Part shown: piece after piece, positions 22,830 to 33,795 of the stretch
Layout: each line of letters opens with the position of its first letter
How positions within the stretch are numbered: position 1 is the stretch's first letter
Assembly: GCA_037127315.1 (NCBI GenBank)
Contig: JBBBDQ010000420.1
Coordinates: 2,813,501 to 2,877,500 of the forward strand
Reading direction: 5' to 3'
Length of the DNA: 64,000 nucleotides
Source of the DNA: Ascarosepion bandense
Lineage: Eukaryota; Mollusca; Cephalopoda; Sepiida; Sepiidae
Made by a program: the position numbers and the translations under genes
The notes under the pieces: generated by a model
Databases searched by the model: none
Told to the model about the DNA's origin: nothing
The model's input: only the letters and a program-made list of their open reading frames with translations

Positions 22830-24245
22830 AGGAGGTCTTGTAGTTTCCTTTACGTGTCTGTACTCAGCACTGTATCGTCTGCGTATCTTATTTTGTTCAA
22901 ATTGTGGCCTCCGATAACAAATCCTGACATAACATCTAGGGTCCCCACAATGTTCTCACTGTAGAAGTTGAATAGATCTGGTGAGAAGACCCATCCTTGT
23001 CTTACACACCTTTCTATCTTTGTAAATCTGCTGAATTCGTTACCTGTCCGTATGCAGGCAGTTTTCTGTTAATAGAGATTCTTAAATACTCTAATGTCTT
23101 TCCCAAATATGTCGAGGCTGCTGAGCATCTCCATCAATTCTTTGTAGAGTGTTTTGTCGAACGCCTTTGCATAATCGATAAAACTTACGTACAAGTCCTT
23201 CTTCATTTGTATTGCCCTTTCGGAGAGCATCCGAATCATAAATATGGCGTTCCTTGTTCCAGTGTCTTTGATGAACCCGCACTGTTCTTGTCCTATCTCT
23301 GGCCTGATTCTGCTTCTCACTCTATTCATCAGGATTCGGACGATCAGTTTTGTTATATGACTCATTAAGCTGATAGTTCGGTGTAGTTCACACTCGTTTG
23401 CACCTAGCTTCTTAGGCAGTGCTATCAAAAACTACTTGTATAGGTCGTCTGGTATTATACTATTATTATAAACTTATTTATTATTATTATTTATTATTTC
23501 TGTAATTTTCTCTCTGCCGAACTCTTTTAGGGCTATCAGCAGCTCTATTACAATGCTGTCAGAACCCACTGCTTTGTTGTTATTCAGTTTGGACATTGCA
23601 GCTTCCACTTCGGACTGTAATATTTCCGGTCCGTCCTCATCTTTGTATATTATCGGTTGCTCTCTCTTGTCGTGGAGAAGATCTTTTATATATTCTTCCC
23701 ATCGCTGGAGTATTTCTTCTTTCGCTAATATTATCGTTCCATCCTTGGATTTTATACATCCTGTTGAGAAGCAGGTTTTTTTGTCCTGTCAGTTCTCTTA
23801 TCTCTTTATGTATGTCTACTTTATTGGCCCAGCTCAGTCTCTCTATCTCTGCGCATTTGTCGTTGAGTCATTCCTCTTTAGCCTGTCTGAATTTGTTGCT
23901 TATTTCCGTGTGTATTTTCCTATATCTTGGCGTCATTTTCTGTCCCCTTTGTATCGTGTCATCCACTCGTTTTTTCTTCTGCGTCTGATTTTTTTTGGGG
24001 GGAACATTGTTTGCTGATGTCACTATTGCTTCCTTTAGTGAGTCCCATTTCGAATGTCTTTTTCAATTTGTTCTTAGTATTTCTTTTTCACGCTGTTAGT
24101 GTATACTTTCTGCAGGCTGAGGTCATTTACGAGCGTGTTGTATTTCAGTCTTGATGCTGTACTAGGCTTCTTCATTTTCCGGAGTTTTATCCTTAGTTTG
24201 CAGATGACTGGAACGTGGTCTCGTCTCTGTAAGACTCTTCAAAAA
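22830..24245 (-). pseudogene. RTE-like LINE (endonuclease-reverse transcriptase) relic
   Basis: Read on the minus strand from 24245: the end of an AP-endonuclease domain (RDHVPVICKLRIKLRK, where SDH is usual). A linker follows (KSKDGTIILAKEEILQRWEEY), then the RT start (NNNKAVGSDSIVIELL). The fingers and palm follow: LPKKLGANECELHRTISLMSH, RPEIGQEQCGF, DLYVSFIDYAKAFD. After a stop at the FKNLY codon the same frame continues with GWVFSPDLFNFYSE and IRYADDTVLS; the catalytic YADD codons are at 22874-22885. The element is broken by several stops and lacks its 3' end. The family normally encodes about 1000 residues. Confidence 0.85.
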
Positions 24246-24249
24246 TAAT

Positions 24250-25075
24250 GATTTTGATGTTGAAGGTAAAGAAATCTCTAGCGCCCCGAAAAAGTTTTAA
24301 GACGAAGAATTAGAGGCATTACTTCATGAAGACTCATGTCCAGCGCAAGCTGAACTTGCAGAATCATTAAGAGTTGATAGCACAATAATTTCGAGAGATT
24401 TCAAATCATTAGGAATATTTCAAAAGCAAGCACATTGGGTGCCGTACGAGTTGAAGCCGAGAGACTTCGCACGGCATCTTGTCAAGTGTGAACAGCTGCT
24501 ACAACGGTAGAACAGGGAAAGGCTTTGCGTGGTATCGCGACCGGTAATGAAAAGTGGATTCACTACGGTAACCCTAAGCGTAGAAGATCGTTGGGGTAAG
24601 CTTATCCATGCATCAACGTTGGTGGCAACTGTTCTGCATCTGGTGGGATCAAATGGGTGTAGTCTATTATGGGCTGCTCAAATCGACCAAAACTATCACG
24701 GGATATCGCTATCGATTACAAATCATGCGTTTGAGCCGAGCATTGAAGAAATAACGGCCGTTATATGAGCAGAGATACAAAGTAATTTTGCAACATTACG
24801 ACGCTAGGCCACATGCAAAAAGGATGAAAATTTACTTGGAAACGCTTAAATGGGAAGTCCTACCCCAGCCACCGTATTCATCAGATTGTCACTTGTTCCG
24901 GTCGATAGTACATGGCCTGACTGAGCAGCATTTTCATTCTCATGAATATGCCAAAAATAGGTCGACTCGTGGTTAACCTCAAAAAGCGTGTCGTTATTTC
25001 GACCTGGAATTCAAATGCTGCCAAAATTATAGGAAAACGTAGCGGCTAGCGATAGACAATACTTTTACTGGCAAT
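24250..25075 (+). pseudogene. mariner transposase relic
   Basis: Plus strand: NNDFDVEGKE, APKKF, EELEALLHEDSC, AELAESLRVDSTIISR, IFQKQAHWVPYELKPRD. The first catalytic motif is TGNEKWIHYG, where the Asp of TGDEKW is now Asn. WWDQ-type residues survive partly, then HYDARPH replaces HDNARPH, and LETLKWEVLPQPPYSSD precedes YHLF-like CHLFRS. At least three frameshifts or stops are present (near 24510, 24590 and 24768). It is a different mariner lineage from the 16 kb relic. It abuts the RTE-like LINE at 24245. Confidence 0.88.
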
Positions 25076-25079
25076 AAAC

Positions 25080-26870
25080 TTTTGTACTAATTTCTTACTA
25101 ATGTTTTGGTAAATTAAATATTACCTTTTCTGAAAAATCATCGAGAATTGTATTAACAAACTTGCATTAAGACTGTATTAACAAACTTGTGTTCATATTC
25201 AGTAGAATCAAATAAAACCTGACAATCATCCTGATCGGCAAATATGCGCAGAAATCTTTTATTTTTTGCTGTGTATGCTCACATTTAAGTTGTTGTGTAT
25301 ACATCAACACTCTTCTTTTCAAATATGTTGTTATTTGGGACGTATATGCTTGTTTATACATTTATTTATTAAGAGAGGCCCACTGAAAGAAATAAGAAAT
25401 CGACAAACTGAGTTTATTTATAAATGTTTAATAACAAATTCATTCTGCATTTGTGTATGTTGTAACTTCCATTGCTGTTTCTGCAGAAAGTAATATTAGA
25501 TATTCCGCACCACCTGGACAAGAGATGACAGCGCAAATTCTTTAAAATGACTTCAACGTAAACTACCGCTTCCTGCATTTTTTTTTTTTTGCAAGCATCG
25601 ATTTATTTTTTTAATCTTTTCGTAAGCTAACAAAACCTTCAAAGAAAGTTAAAAAAGCCAAAAAAAAAAAAAAAAAGAAAAAGAAATAACTAACAAATAA
25701 ATAAATAAATAAAAATAACTAAATAAATAAAATAAAAAATAAAGAAATTCAGTTATTATATTCGGGTGCCTTAATGCACAGACATCAAATGATTTTCATT
25801 TTTTTGTTGTAACTCTTTTCTTTTGCTTTTAACAATCCACCATATTTCGCTTCATTCGCTAATATTTAACGAGAGTAGAGAAATATATGGTTAACATATT
25901 GGCTGAACAATCTGGATATTTTGGGTTCGGTTCTCACTCGACGTTTTGTAATGGTTGTCAAGCATGACTCGCTAGAAACATTGGGCAGTGAGTGCGATCA
26001 TCACTGAGTACTATATACTTTAAGTCTTGTGTCACATCGAAGCAGCGCTTAAAAATCACGCATTAACAGGTAATTATTTAAAAGTGTACTTTTTGAATTA
26101 AGTGCTAGACTGGCGTTGAGATTTACAGTTGGGCTGGCTAGATTTAATTAAATCCTATGGCAACAATTTCTTTCGTCGCAATTTCCACGTGTGTAACTTC
26201 CTTCCGCTCTACAGTTTTTTGTCAACTTTAATCTGCAAAAAATTAAATGAAATATAATCACTATCTAATGTTCTGACTACTTTTTTTCTTTCCAATCATT
26301 ATTAATGTTTCGGATTGTATGTTGGGCAACAAATAGAGATTAAATGACTGAAGACAGCAAATAAACAAAGATTTGAGTAAGAGAAAATATATTGCCATGT
26401 TTATTTTTGCTTAAATAAAATACATGGTTAGCTGTGATTAATTTATTATTTTTTAATTTTAGTTGAGTGGTAGGGTTATTGATAAGTTTTGTAAATTGGT
26501 GTGATGATTAAGTAACTCTTCTATTTTTGGGTTGTAGTCAGATTTGATAAAAACAACAAAGATGTTAGATTTATCAGCTTTCTTAATTACTATTTCTGGA
26601 TGGTTGCGTAATTCTTTTGGAGCAATCTTCAGTGAAGTATTTATGAGTTTAGAAGGATTATTTTTTATTCGTGTCTGTCTTTTATAGATTCTGCCTTAAG
26701 TAGATCACGGAGTTCTGGTTTTGTAATGATTAGCTGCTGTTCTTGGAGTTTAATTATATTTTGGTATAGTGTATCAATCTAAACTTTTTTTTTATGTAGT
26801 CCATTATATTTTTTGTATATATGGCAGTTAGGTTCGAGGATAAGTCGTTCTTTTTGGTTGTCAGTTAATT
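25080..26870. other. AT-rich sequence without recognisable gene
   Basis: Includes an A-rich/TAAA-rich stretch at 25655-25745. A segment at 25925-26065 resembles 285-430. No coding signal. Confidence 0.45.
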
Positions 26871-26874
26871 TAAA

Positions 26875-27660
26875 ATGCAAAAAGGTACTTATCATCATAA
26901 AAAAAAGAAACTGGTAATACTCATCCTTACTTCTTCACGCGACGAAGCAAGCAGAATGGCAGCGACGTTCAACAGAATGGACGGCAAAATTAATTTCACG
27001 ATCGAGCACCCCGATGCCAGTGGATGCCTATCACTGCTGGACTTCAAGCTTAACATATCGGACAGAGGTGAAGTCCACACCGATTTCTACAAAAAGCCTG
27101 CCAACAGGGATATGTTTGTCCACTACTGATCAGCCCTCCCTCTCAGCGCTAAGACCGGCTACATCAATAACGAACTCGCACGTATCCGAAAGAAATGCAG
27201 CAAAGGCGAACACATTAACACCCACACTACATTCTTCAAGAAAACACTGGTGACTAACGATTACCCACAATCCTTTGTGGATCGCCTAGAACGGAAGGGT
27301 AGTAGGGGCCCAAGGCGCCACACCCTATCTTCCTGAGGTTACCACACTTCATCGATTATATAACATCTAAAATACGTCGAGCTATCCGCAGAGAGGGATT
27401 AGACATACAGCTGGCACACTACGACCCCACTCTTCGCAGACACCTCAACCCCAACCACAGAACAAACAACAACACCACATGCACACTAACCAACTGCCCT
27501 ATTGGAGGTGCCGGTTCATGCCACCAGGTATATGTTGTATACCGCATACAATGCGCCAAATGCGATGCATTCTATGTCGGCAGCACTACAAGACATCTAC
27601 ACATTAGAATAAAAGAACATCTACACACACAGGCGTCGTCATTCCAAAAACACTTAAAAA
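26875..27660 (+). pseudogene. Penelope-like element: RT C-terminus and GIY-YIG endonuclease
   Basis: First, from about 26930, the C-terminal part of a Penelope-type reverse transcriptase: FNRMDGKINFTIEHP, SLLDFKLNISDRG, FYKKPANRDMFVHY. A stop at 27127 and a frame change lead to KTGYINNELARIRKKCS and DYPQSFVDRLERKG. Further along is the linker with paired cysteines, then QVYVVYRIQCAKCDAFYVGS and TRHLHIRIKEH, the GIY-YIG endonuclease core (27525-27640) with its Arg in TTRHLHIRIKEH. The chain ends at 27663. It is 5'-truncated and has frameshifts. EN+ Penelope-like elements usually encode about 700-800 residues. Confidence 0.88.
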
Positions 27661-28120
27661 TGTAAAAATAAGGACAAAACCATGACCGTTAATATCTTGG
27701 CTAAGGAACGCAACATAGGTAACCTACGCATTAAAGAGTCCCTAATAATATACTAAATTACAACCGACAATTAACAGTCGCCAAGAATTAAACCTAGATT
27801 ACATAACAGTATAGACAACACCAAGACGCACACAACATGCACTTAACACGACAACAAAGGTCACACGCACGCGCAATCAGTAACAATAACCACACACACA
27901 CTTCTTCCTCCCTTATAACAAACCGCTAACCAGGCTAAAGCACACACACAAACGCACACACAGAGATAAATAAGTTAGGTAGATTTAATTACAATACTAC
28001 ACATAGCTTTTACACACAGAAAAAATAGTTACAATAACCACGCTAACACATTTTCTCTCCTCCCCCCAGGCTGTGGCTGTAGTAGCAGAGGTGCCCATAA
28101 CAAAGCACGTGCCAGGACAG

Positions 28121-28121
<1 letters not shown>

Positions 28122-28187
<66 letters not shown>
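28122..28187. repeat. (CA)n microsatellite
   Basis: About 66 bases of pure CA inside the Penelope-like 3' region. Confidence 0.97.
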
Positions 28188-28190
<3 letters not shown>

Positions 28191-28506
28191 TAGATTCAAT
28201 TACAGCACACACAACGAGCAGACACCACCAGATAAATCAGACAGATAAGACAACAGCAATGTAACTGATATTCTTTGACCCGGTCAAAGTCACATCAACT
28301 CCTAGATCCTACGAACTGATTCCATCAGACTAATAACCCCCCCCCCCCCACACACACACACCATTAGACCATAAAAAACAAAAAAATCAACTAGAACACA
28401 CATAGATACACACTCGCACACACACACACACACACACGCACACACGTACAGCAGCAGTGTATAAAGCCAGCCATTCATAGATGGACAGCTAAAAGCACGG
28501 TCATTC

Positions 28507-28583
28507 TGAGGTTTTCTCTGCCATTCTGATGATGAGATTATAGTCTCGAAATATCATAATAAACAGGTCATACAAACACCTCC
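28507..28583 (+). ncRNA. Hammerhead-like motif at Penelope-like 3' end
   Basis: Plus strand: CTGATGA (28526-28532), one extra T, stem GAGA/TCTC, GAAA (28548-28551), GTC at 28567-28569. The distal part of helix I pairs GAGGTTTT (28508-28515) with AAACACCTC (28574-28582) around one bulge. Hammerheads in the terminal regions of Penelope-like elements are established, so position and sequence agree. The extra base before stem II may weaken activity. Confidence 0.62.
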
Positions 28584-28732
28584 CGACCTTCCTTTATTTC
28601 ATTCAACGCATTGTGACAGCCTTCAAGACATAACACATAAAAAAAGAAACATTTTAAAATACTGGAAAAATTAAATAAAACATTAGTAAAATCTTCCTTG
28701 TCGGTCGTTTTTAAGGTAACATGTTTATATAT

Positions 28733-29037
28733 ATAGACTTATTTATGAATGGAAATTTGTCTCTGTGTGTGTCTGTGTCCGTTACCTATAGACTCCGAAA
28801 GGGAAGAACCAATTTTCTTGAAAATTTGCACAAGTGTACTAAAAGCGTCTGCGAGTGTTCTTAGCTAGGTTTTGTGTCGAGGTACCTCCGATAAATATCG
28901 AAAATCGATATTCGAAAAAATTGGGTTATAGAAGGATTGGTCCGATTTTAATCAAATTTGATACACTCATAGACAAATACAGAAGAAATGATATTCAGAA
29001 GTTTTAGGGTTGCAGTTCTTACAATAGTGCAGAAAAT

Positions 29038-29091
<54 letters not shown>

Positions 29092-29350
29092 GCAAGATGT
29101 TTGTGTGTGTGTCTGTTTATCTGTCTGTATGTCCTTTATACAAATCCACAATTTTTATCCGATTCTCACCAAACTTCAAAATTTGACTTACATCCATTCA
29201 TTTTTCTTTCAGTCTACGGTTTTGCTTTAACTGGAAACAACTATTGCTTTTTAGTCTTTCGTGCCAACGTCCAAAGAGTCTGAGCTCCAGAACTATGGAT
29301 TGGTTTTAAAGCTTTCATTACACCCGAGCAACGCCGGGCTATACTGCTAG
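28733..29350 (+). mobile_element. Helitron-like non-autonomous element, copy H3
   Basis: The 5' end is mutated (ATAGACTTATTTATGAATGG). The 3' end is CCCGAGCAACGCCGGG, CTATACTGCTAG, then T at 29351. A TA tract lies at 29041-29087. The interior includes AGTCTTTCGTGCCAACGTCC, shared with the long-form copies. Confidence 0.86.
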
Positions 29351-29379
29351 TATATATATATACGTATAGCATGGATGTG

Positions 29380-29445
29380 TAGCTGTCTGACCATGAACCG
29401 CGGGTTCGAATCGCAACATGGTCAATATGTCAGGAAGGGGAATTC
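29380..29445 (+). repeat. tRNA-like fragment
   Basis: GCATGGATGTGTAGCTGTCTG followed by CGCGGGTTCGAATCGC looks like the D-arm and T-arm of a tRNA. The second part fits a Pol III B box. The anticodon arm is not tRNA-like enough for a true gene, so a SINE head is more likely. Confidence 0.4.
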
Positions 29446-29579
29446 TTGATGTTATCCGTAATTTGAAGGAGTTGATTCATGCATACGACCCTTATGGAAA
29501 GTGCTTGGAATCATACAACGGCTTGACCCATGCTTTGTAAGTAAAATTAGACTGAGGGGTGCCATCGATGGTTGTGCGA

Positions 29580-30150
29580 TCATTGATTCACAAGTTATCG
29601 TGACCAAAGTTTTGAGCGCCCTAGCCTTGTTCAAACTGATGTTCACCCTAAATAACGCGCTATCTTTCAGAAACTCTGACTAAGATCCGCTCAGAATAGT
29701 TGCAGTATAAACCACAGGTAGGTTCTGTGAGTATTAAACAAACGGAATGTGACTGAGCAGGCGTCTGCAACGGGGATTAGCTAGCCGCCCTGGGAGACAG
29801 GAATCCTTGGGTAGGAGTCATATATACACATAATTTTGAAACTCCCGCTCCCGTACGATCATCTTATTTAAGCAGCGCTGAGTTTGTTCAGTACCAAAAT
29901 GGGTGACTGTTTGGGAATATCAGATTCTGTAATCTTGGATCTGCCAGGGGTGTTCTGAATAATGGCATGTGTTAAAAGAAAAGCCGAGTTCCAATTCCCG
30001 TTGTGTTCGTTATATTTACTCACGCCCCAAAGTATCATGGTCAAAGGTTTGAGCATCCTGGCCCCGTTCAAACTGTTGTTCGCATCAGATAAGGTGCTCT
30101 CTCCCAGAAATTGTCACTATGGTCCACTCAGCAGAGTTGCAGAATAAATC
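29580..30150. repeat. Two diverged direct repeats
   Basis: 29588-29712 (CAAGTTATCGTGACCAAAGTTTTGAGC, CTTGTTCAAACTGATGTTC, CAGAATAGTTGCAG) matches 30028-30150 (AGTATCATGGTCAAAGGTTTGAGC, CCGTTCAAACTGTTGTTC, CAGCAGAGTTGCAG). An unidentified interspersed or tandem repeat. Confidence 0.6.
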
Positions 30151-31200
30151 ACATGAATCGACCTCTTTTTTCCCTTTCTTCAGTTATGGTTTAATTAGTA
30201 AGACTTTATTTAAAATTTTCATATTTTTATAGTGAAAACTAGTATTGATTTTTAAAAATATTTCTTAAACTTTTCAATGGGCCTTTATGCGTTATGGATA
30301 TAATCAAGTATTAATGTTTTGGGGTTTGTTTGTTTGTTTTTTTGTTTTTGTTTTTTTTTGCAGTGTCTGCACTTTTTGACTATCTCTTCAGAAAGGAACT
30401 TTTTTTTTCTCCTGAGGGTCTGAATGAAAAGTAATCACAGAATATTTTGTTTTAAATTTACAACTGCAAAAAAACATAATAAAATATTTGCTTTTCAAAA
30501 TACTAAAAATAAAATGTTCTGAAATTTCTTTGTTGGTGTGGGTTGGTTTTACATTTTAAGATCATGACACAGTGATATGAAATCAAGAAAACAAACAAAA
30601 AAAAAATTGTCAAAGGAAACATAAACACCAACATTATCACTCATCTAAATAATTCATTACCAGATTTTTGGGAACTTTGCAATTTTACTAGGCTCGAACA
30701 GGTTGAACATCTATAACCAACTCTTGAAATAATAAAACTAGTAAATTTTAGAGTTTGAACAGAACTTGAATTTAAAAATAAGATTCTGCCATATAAGTGA
30801 TGATATGATTTGAATACGAACCTAATTGATCAAGATTCATTAACAATATTACTTAATCTGAAATGTTTAAGCAGAGATAAATATTCATACTACTATATAA
30901 ACGACCTAAATAATTATCTATATAAGATGTTGAATATTGTTATAGAGTGGAGGATAACAAAACACTAAACAGATGAGGCACTGTGTTGACAGTATTTGCA
31001 TAAAGAATTGAAGCTGATGTGGTGGATCACGCTTTAAAATCATGACATGGCTTGACTCTAATATCTTGGTCCCTTAAGGAATCTAGTTAATGAAAACAAA
31101 TTAACATAAAATTCTCAGGCATCCTTTTTAAGTGTTTTTTTTTTCTATTTTGCACAAAATTCAGTTTCTTCTCTCCTGTCACTGAAACTAATTATCAGAT
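30151..31200. other. AT-rich sequence without recognisable gene
   Basis: Contains homopolymer T runs near 30325-30360. No gene or repeat family recognised. Confidence 0.45.
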
Positions 31201-31547
31201 CCCTTGTTTCCTGTTTAGGATGCGGTTTCCGGTTTTCCCTTTTCAAGTCTTTTCACTCTTTTATTTTTTTTTTCCAATTGGAGTAGATAGACTAAACTAT
31301 CGCCCGGTTCACACTCCACCCACATCTATTGAACAGGTGAAGAGGCTCATCCCTTGTTTCCTGTTTAGGATGTGGTTTCCGGTTTTCCCTTTTCAAGTCT
31401 TTTCACTCTTTTATTTTTTTTTTCCAATTGGAGTAGATAGACTAAACTATCGCCCGGTTCACACTCCACCCACATCTATTGAACAGGTGAAGAGGCTCAT
31501 CCCTTGTTTCCTGTTTAGGATGCGGTTTCCGGCTTTCTCTTTTCCAT
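31201..31547 (+). repeat. 150-bp tandem repeat (2.3 copies) upstream of a LINE 3' end
   Basis: 31201-31350 and 31351-31500 are nearly identical (a GCGG/GTGG difference is visible). A partial third unit follows. The period is a multiple of three, which creates an open frame with a 50-residue repeat that should not be taken for a protein. Confidence 0.93.
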
Positions 31548-31625
31548 TCTTTTTACCCTTACGTAGCCCCCTGCGCATCAGTGGCGTTATCGCCTTGCTT
31601 GGGGTGATATGATTAAAAAAATATA
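31548..31625 (+). repeat. LINE 3' terminal fragment
   Basis: ACGTAGCCCCCTGCGCATCAGTGG, CCTTGCTTGGGGTGATATGATTAAAA: the diagnostic 3' end of the jockey-like LINE. The 150-bp tandem units may belong to its 3' UTR. Confidence 0.75.
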
Positions 31626-31907
31626 TATATATCACTAAACCATTATCATCTCAAAAGAATTCTTAAAATCTAACGAAAGAGAATATTTTTTGGCTTTAAA
31701 TAACATGCAAAAGGTTGGTAAGTCGTAGAAAAAGGAATCAATGATACCGAGGTAAGGTAACGTATTGTATATTTCTGTTTCATAAATAAATTTTGTTGTT
31801 TTGTCGATGTAGTTTAATTTATTCAAAAAGAACAGATGCAAGAACATATTTATGCTTTTTCTTGTGAATGTTTAGGATAAGGTGTTTGCTATTTGCAATA
31901 CAAGGAT

Positions 31908-32201
31908 GTGCGTTGTGGTGATATGGATATCGACTCGGAACGACAAATTCGAATTCCAGTTAAATCCCTTGCATTCACTTACGCACAAATACCCTTGGGA
32001 AAAATATTAATCTGTCTCTTCCCTCCAGTTATGGGTCAAATAATAGGACAAATTGGGTTCGATAGCCTTGGCTGGCAATCAGTCTACCGCAGAAAGCAAT
32101 GGCAACCTTCTGCGGGATAATCTTCTGCCCAGTTAGTCATGTCTCGAAAAAGACATGATCGCCCAAAGCGTGTATCCCGTATGGCCCTTAACTGACTGAT
32201 A
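31908..32201 (+). repeat. SINE-1 copy, sense orientation
   Basis: Full-length plus-strand copy: GCGTTGTGGTGATATGG (A box), AATTCGAATTCC (B box), body, hairpin GTCATGTCTCG...AGACATGATC, and tail CTTAACTGACTGAT. About 20 bases between the boxes are deleted relative to other copies. Confidence 0.9.
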
Positions 32202-32887
32202 TATTTAAAAAATTATTATTTTGAAATAAGGTCCAACATTCATTTAATGTTTAAGTTGTTAAGTCCGGGTCAAATCAAAAGCGATGTACGTTACATTAAG
32301 ACTCGTCTTTGTTATGGACAAACCCCAGTGATCCGATGGGTGATTCGCTCTGATGCGTTTAGGAGACACCTCTTAACCAGTGATAACATATCCTCACCGC
32401 GATGGATATATACATAGTTATGGAGCTTTGTCTACCCATTGTGCTAAATTGGCTATTGATCTACAAGATTGTTCAGTTGCCATTTGAGAGATAAGTGCCT
32501 CGTCACCCTACTCGCCAGAAAAGTCTGACGCGGAAAATAGTTTGGTCGGGATTAGAATGTCCTGATATAAAATCATCTCGTTCACTTTATTAAGTAAAAT
32601 AAAAGATATATAAATTTTATCTTGAGAATTATAAAAAAAAAACATTTATTTTTTATTCTTCGACTTTCTACAATTTTTAATTTTGAAATAAGGTCTAACA
32701 TTCATTTTATGCTTAAGTTGTTAAGCTCAAATTTTTAATAATCAACAACTTAACCTTGTTGCAGATTGTGCATCTACATGAAATATTATTCTCATGTTAA
32801 TTTTTTTAAGGCTACTCTTCCATGCTGGCTCAGCGTTTGTTGGGAAAGAAGACTTATAGATTTTCCTGCTGTTCCTTTCCAATTCTT
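32202..32887. other. Sequence without recognisable gene
   Basis: A GTCCAACATTCATTTAATGTTTAAG-type block at 32230-32260 is repeated at 32693-32720. Otherwise nothing assignable. Confidence 0.4.
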
Positions 32888-33150
32888 TCTGTGGTAGACT
32901 GGTTGCCAGCCACATCTCTCCTGCTATATTAAGCTGGTTTTGAATTCAGAGATTCCTTCTAGACTGCTTGCCAGCCTCATCTCGCCTGCTATATTAAGCT
33001 GGTTTTGAATTCAGAGATTCCTTCTAGACTGCTTGCCAGCCACATCTCTCCTGCTGCTTGCTTGCCAGCCACATCTCTCCTTAAGCTGGTTGTGAATTCA
33101 GAGATTCCTTCTAGACTGCTTGCCATCCAACGCTATTGAAGCCAGCCTCT
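32888..33150 (-). repeat. SINE-1-derived tandem rearrangement
   Basis: Units of about 85 bases containing GACT(G)GCTTGCCAGCC, ACATCTCTCCTGCTATATTAAGC and GGTTTTGAATTCAGAGATTCC occur three to four times, some shortened. The words are those of the SINE-1 middle and head, so a SINE-1 fragment has been tandemly amplified. Confidence 0.7.
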
Positions 33151-33195
33151 CCTGCCATTTTCGCATAACTAGGAAAAGGAAAAGAGATGGATTCG

Positions 33196-33795
33196 TCAGT
33201 CAGTGCCATACGGGACACACACTTGGGCGATCATGTCTCGAAAGAGACATGACTGACTGGGGAGAAGGTTTTCTAAGTTGCGATTGCTTTCTGTGGCAGA
33301 CTGGTTGCCAACAAAGAATATAGAACCTAGGATGTCTAGCTGTTTAATTCATAGCTGTAGGGGAGAGCTTAAGATTAATACCTTTTCAAGGGTCAGTCAG
33401 TTATGTGCCATACGTGATAAACGCTTGGGCAATTATGACTCGAAAGAAACATGAATGACTGGGCAGAAGATTATCCCGCAGTAGGTTGCCATTGCTTCCT
33501 GCGGTAGACTGGTTGCCAACCAATGCTATCGAACCCAGTCTGTCCTGTTATTTAACCCATAACTGGAGGGAAGTGACGGATTAATAACTTTTGCAAGGGT
33601 ATTTGCGAGTAAGCGAATGCAAAGAATTCAACTGGAATTCGAACTCGACTCCGCAATTTGTCGTTCCGAGTCGATATCCACTGCTCCACAACGCACATCT
33701 CATTTCAAGTAACCCCCTTTTCAAGGTTACTTGCGCGAATTCGAACTCAGCTTTCCGATTTCTCGTTCAGAGCCAATATCCACTACGCCATGGAT
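33196..33795 (-). repeat. SINE-1 host copy interrupted by a younger SINE-1
   Basis: The tail and body lie at 33196-33391. The copy resumes at 33716 with TTGCGCGAATTCGAACTCAG and ends near CCACTACGCCA. The gap is filled by another SINE-1. CCTTTTCAAGG is present at both break points (33381-33391 and 33716-33726). Confidence 0.88.
33392..33715 (-). repeat. SINE-1 copy nested in a SINE-1
   Basis: Full-length minus-strand copy with clear A and B boxes (CGTTGTGGAGCAGTGG and GAGTTCGAATTCC read 5' to 3'). It is flanked by the 11-bp duplication CCTTTTCAAGG of the host SINE, so it is the younger of the two. Confidence 0.92.

Larger units (their letters stand above)
27664..28640 (+). mobile_element. 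Penelope-like element 3' region
   Basis: AC-rich 3' region following the GIY-YIG frame, expanded by a (CA)n tract (28122-28187) and further CA runs at about 28340-28445. It ends in the hammerhead-like motif at 28507-28583. A CATTGTGACAG-type end follows. Confidence 0.6.

Noticed and set aside
23553..24154. Plus-strand frames of up to 154 codons with hydrophobic, membrane-like stretches
   Set aside because: They are antisense to the RTE-like LINE coding sequence. The minus strand gives recognisable RT and endonuclease motifs.
24880..24890. TCATCAG word as a hammerhead core
   Set aside because: It lies in the mariner coding sequence (YSSDC codons), and the other ribozyme elements are missing.
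29380..29445. Possible genuine tRNA gene
   Set aside because: The T-arm is good, but acceptor and anticodon stems do not close by eye. More likely a SINE head.
31220..31612. 130-codon open frame with a 50-residue repeat
   Set aside because: It arises from a 150-bp DNA tandem repeat whose period is divisible by three, lying in LINE 3'-end sequence. No domain or codon bias.
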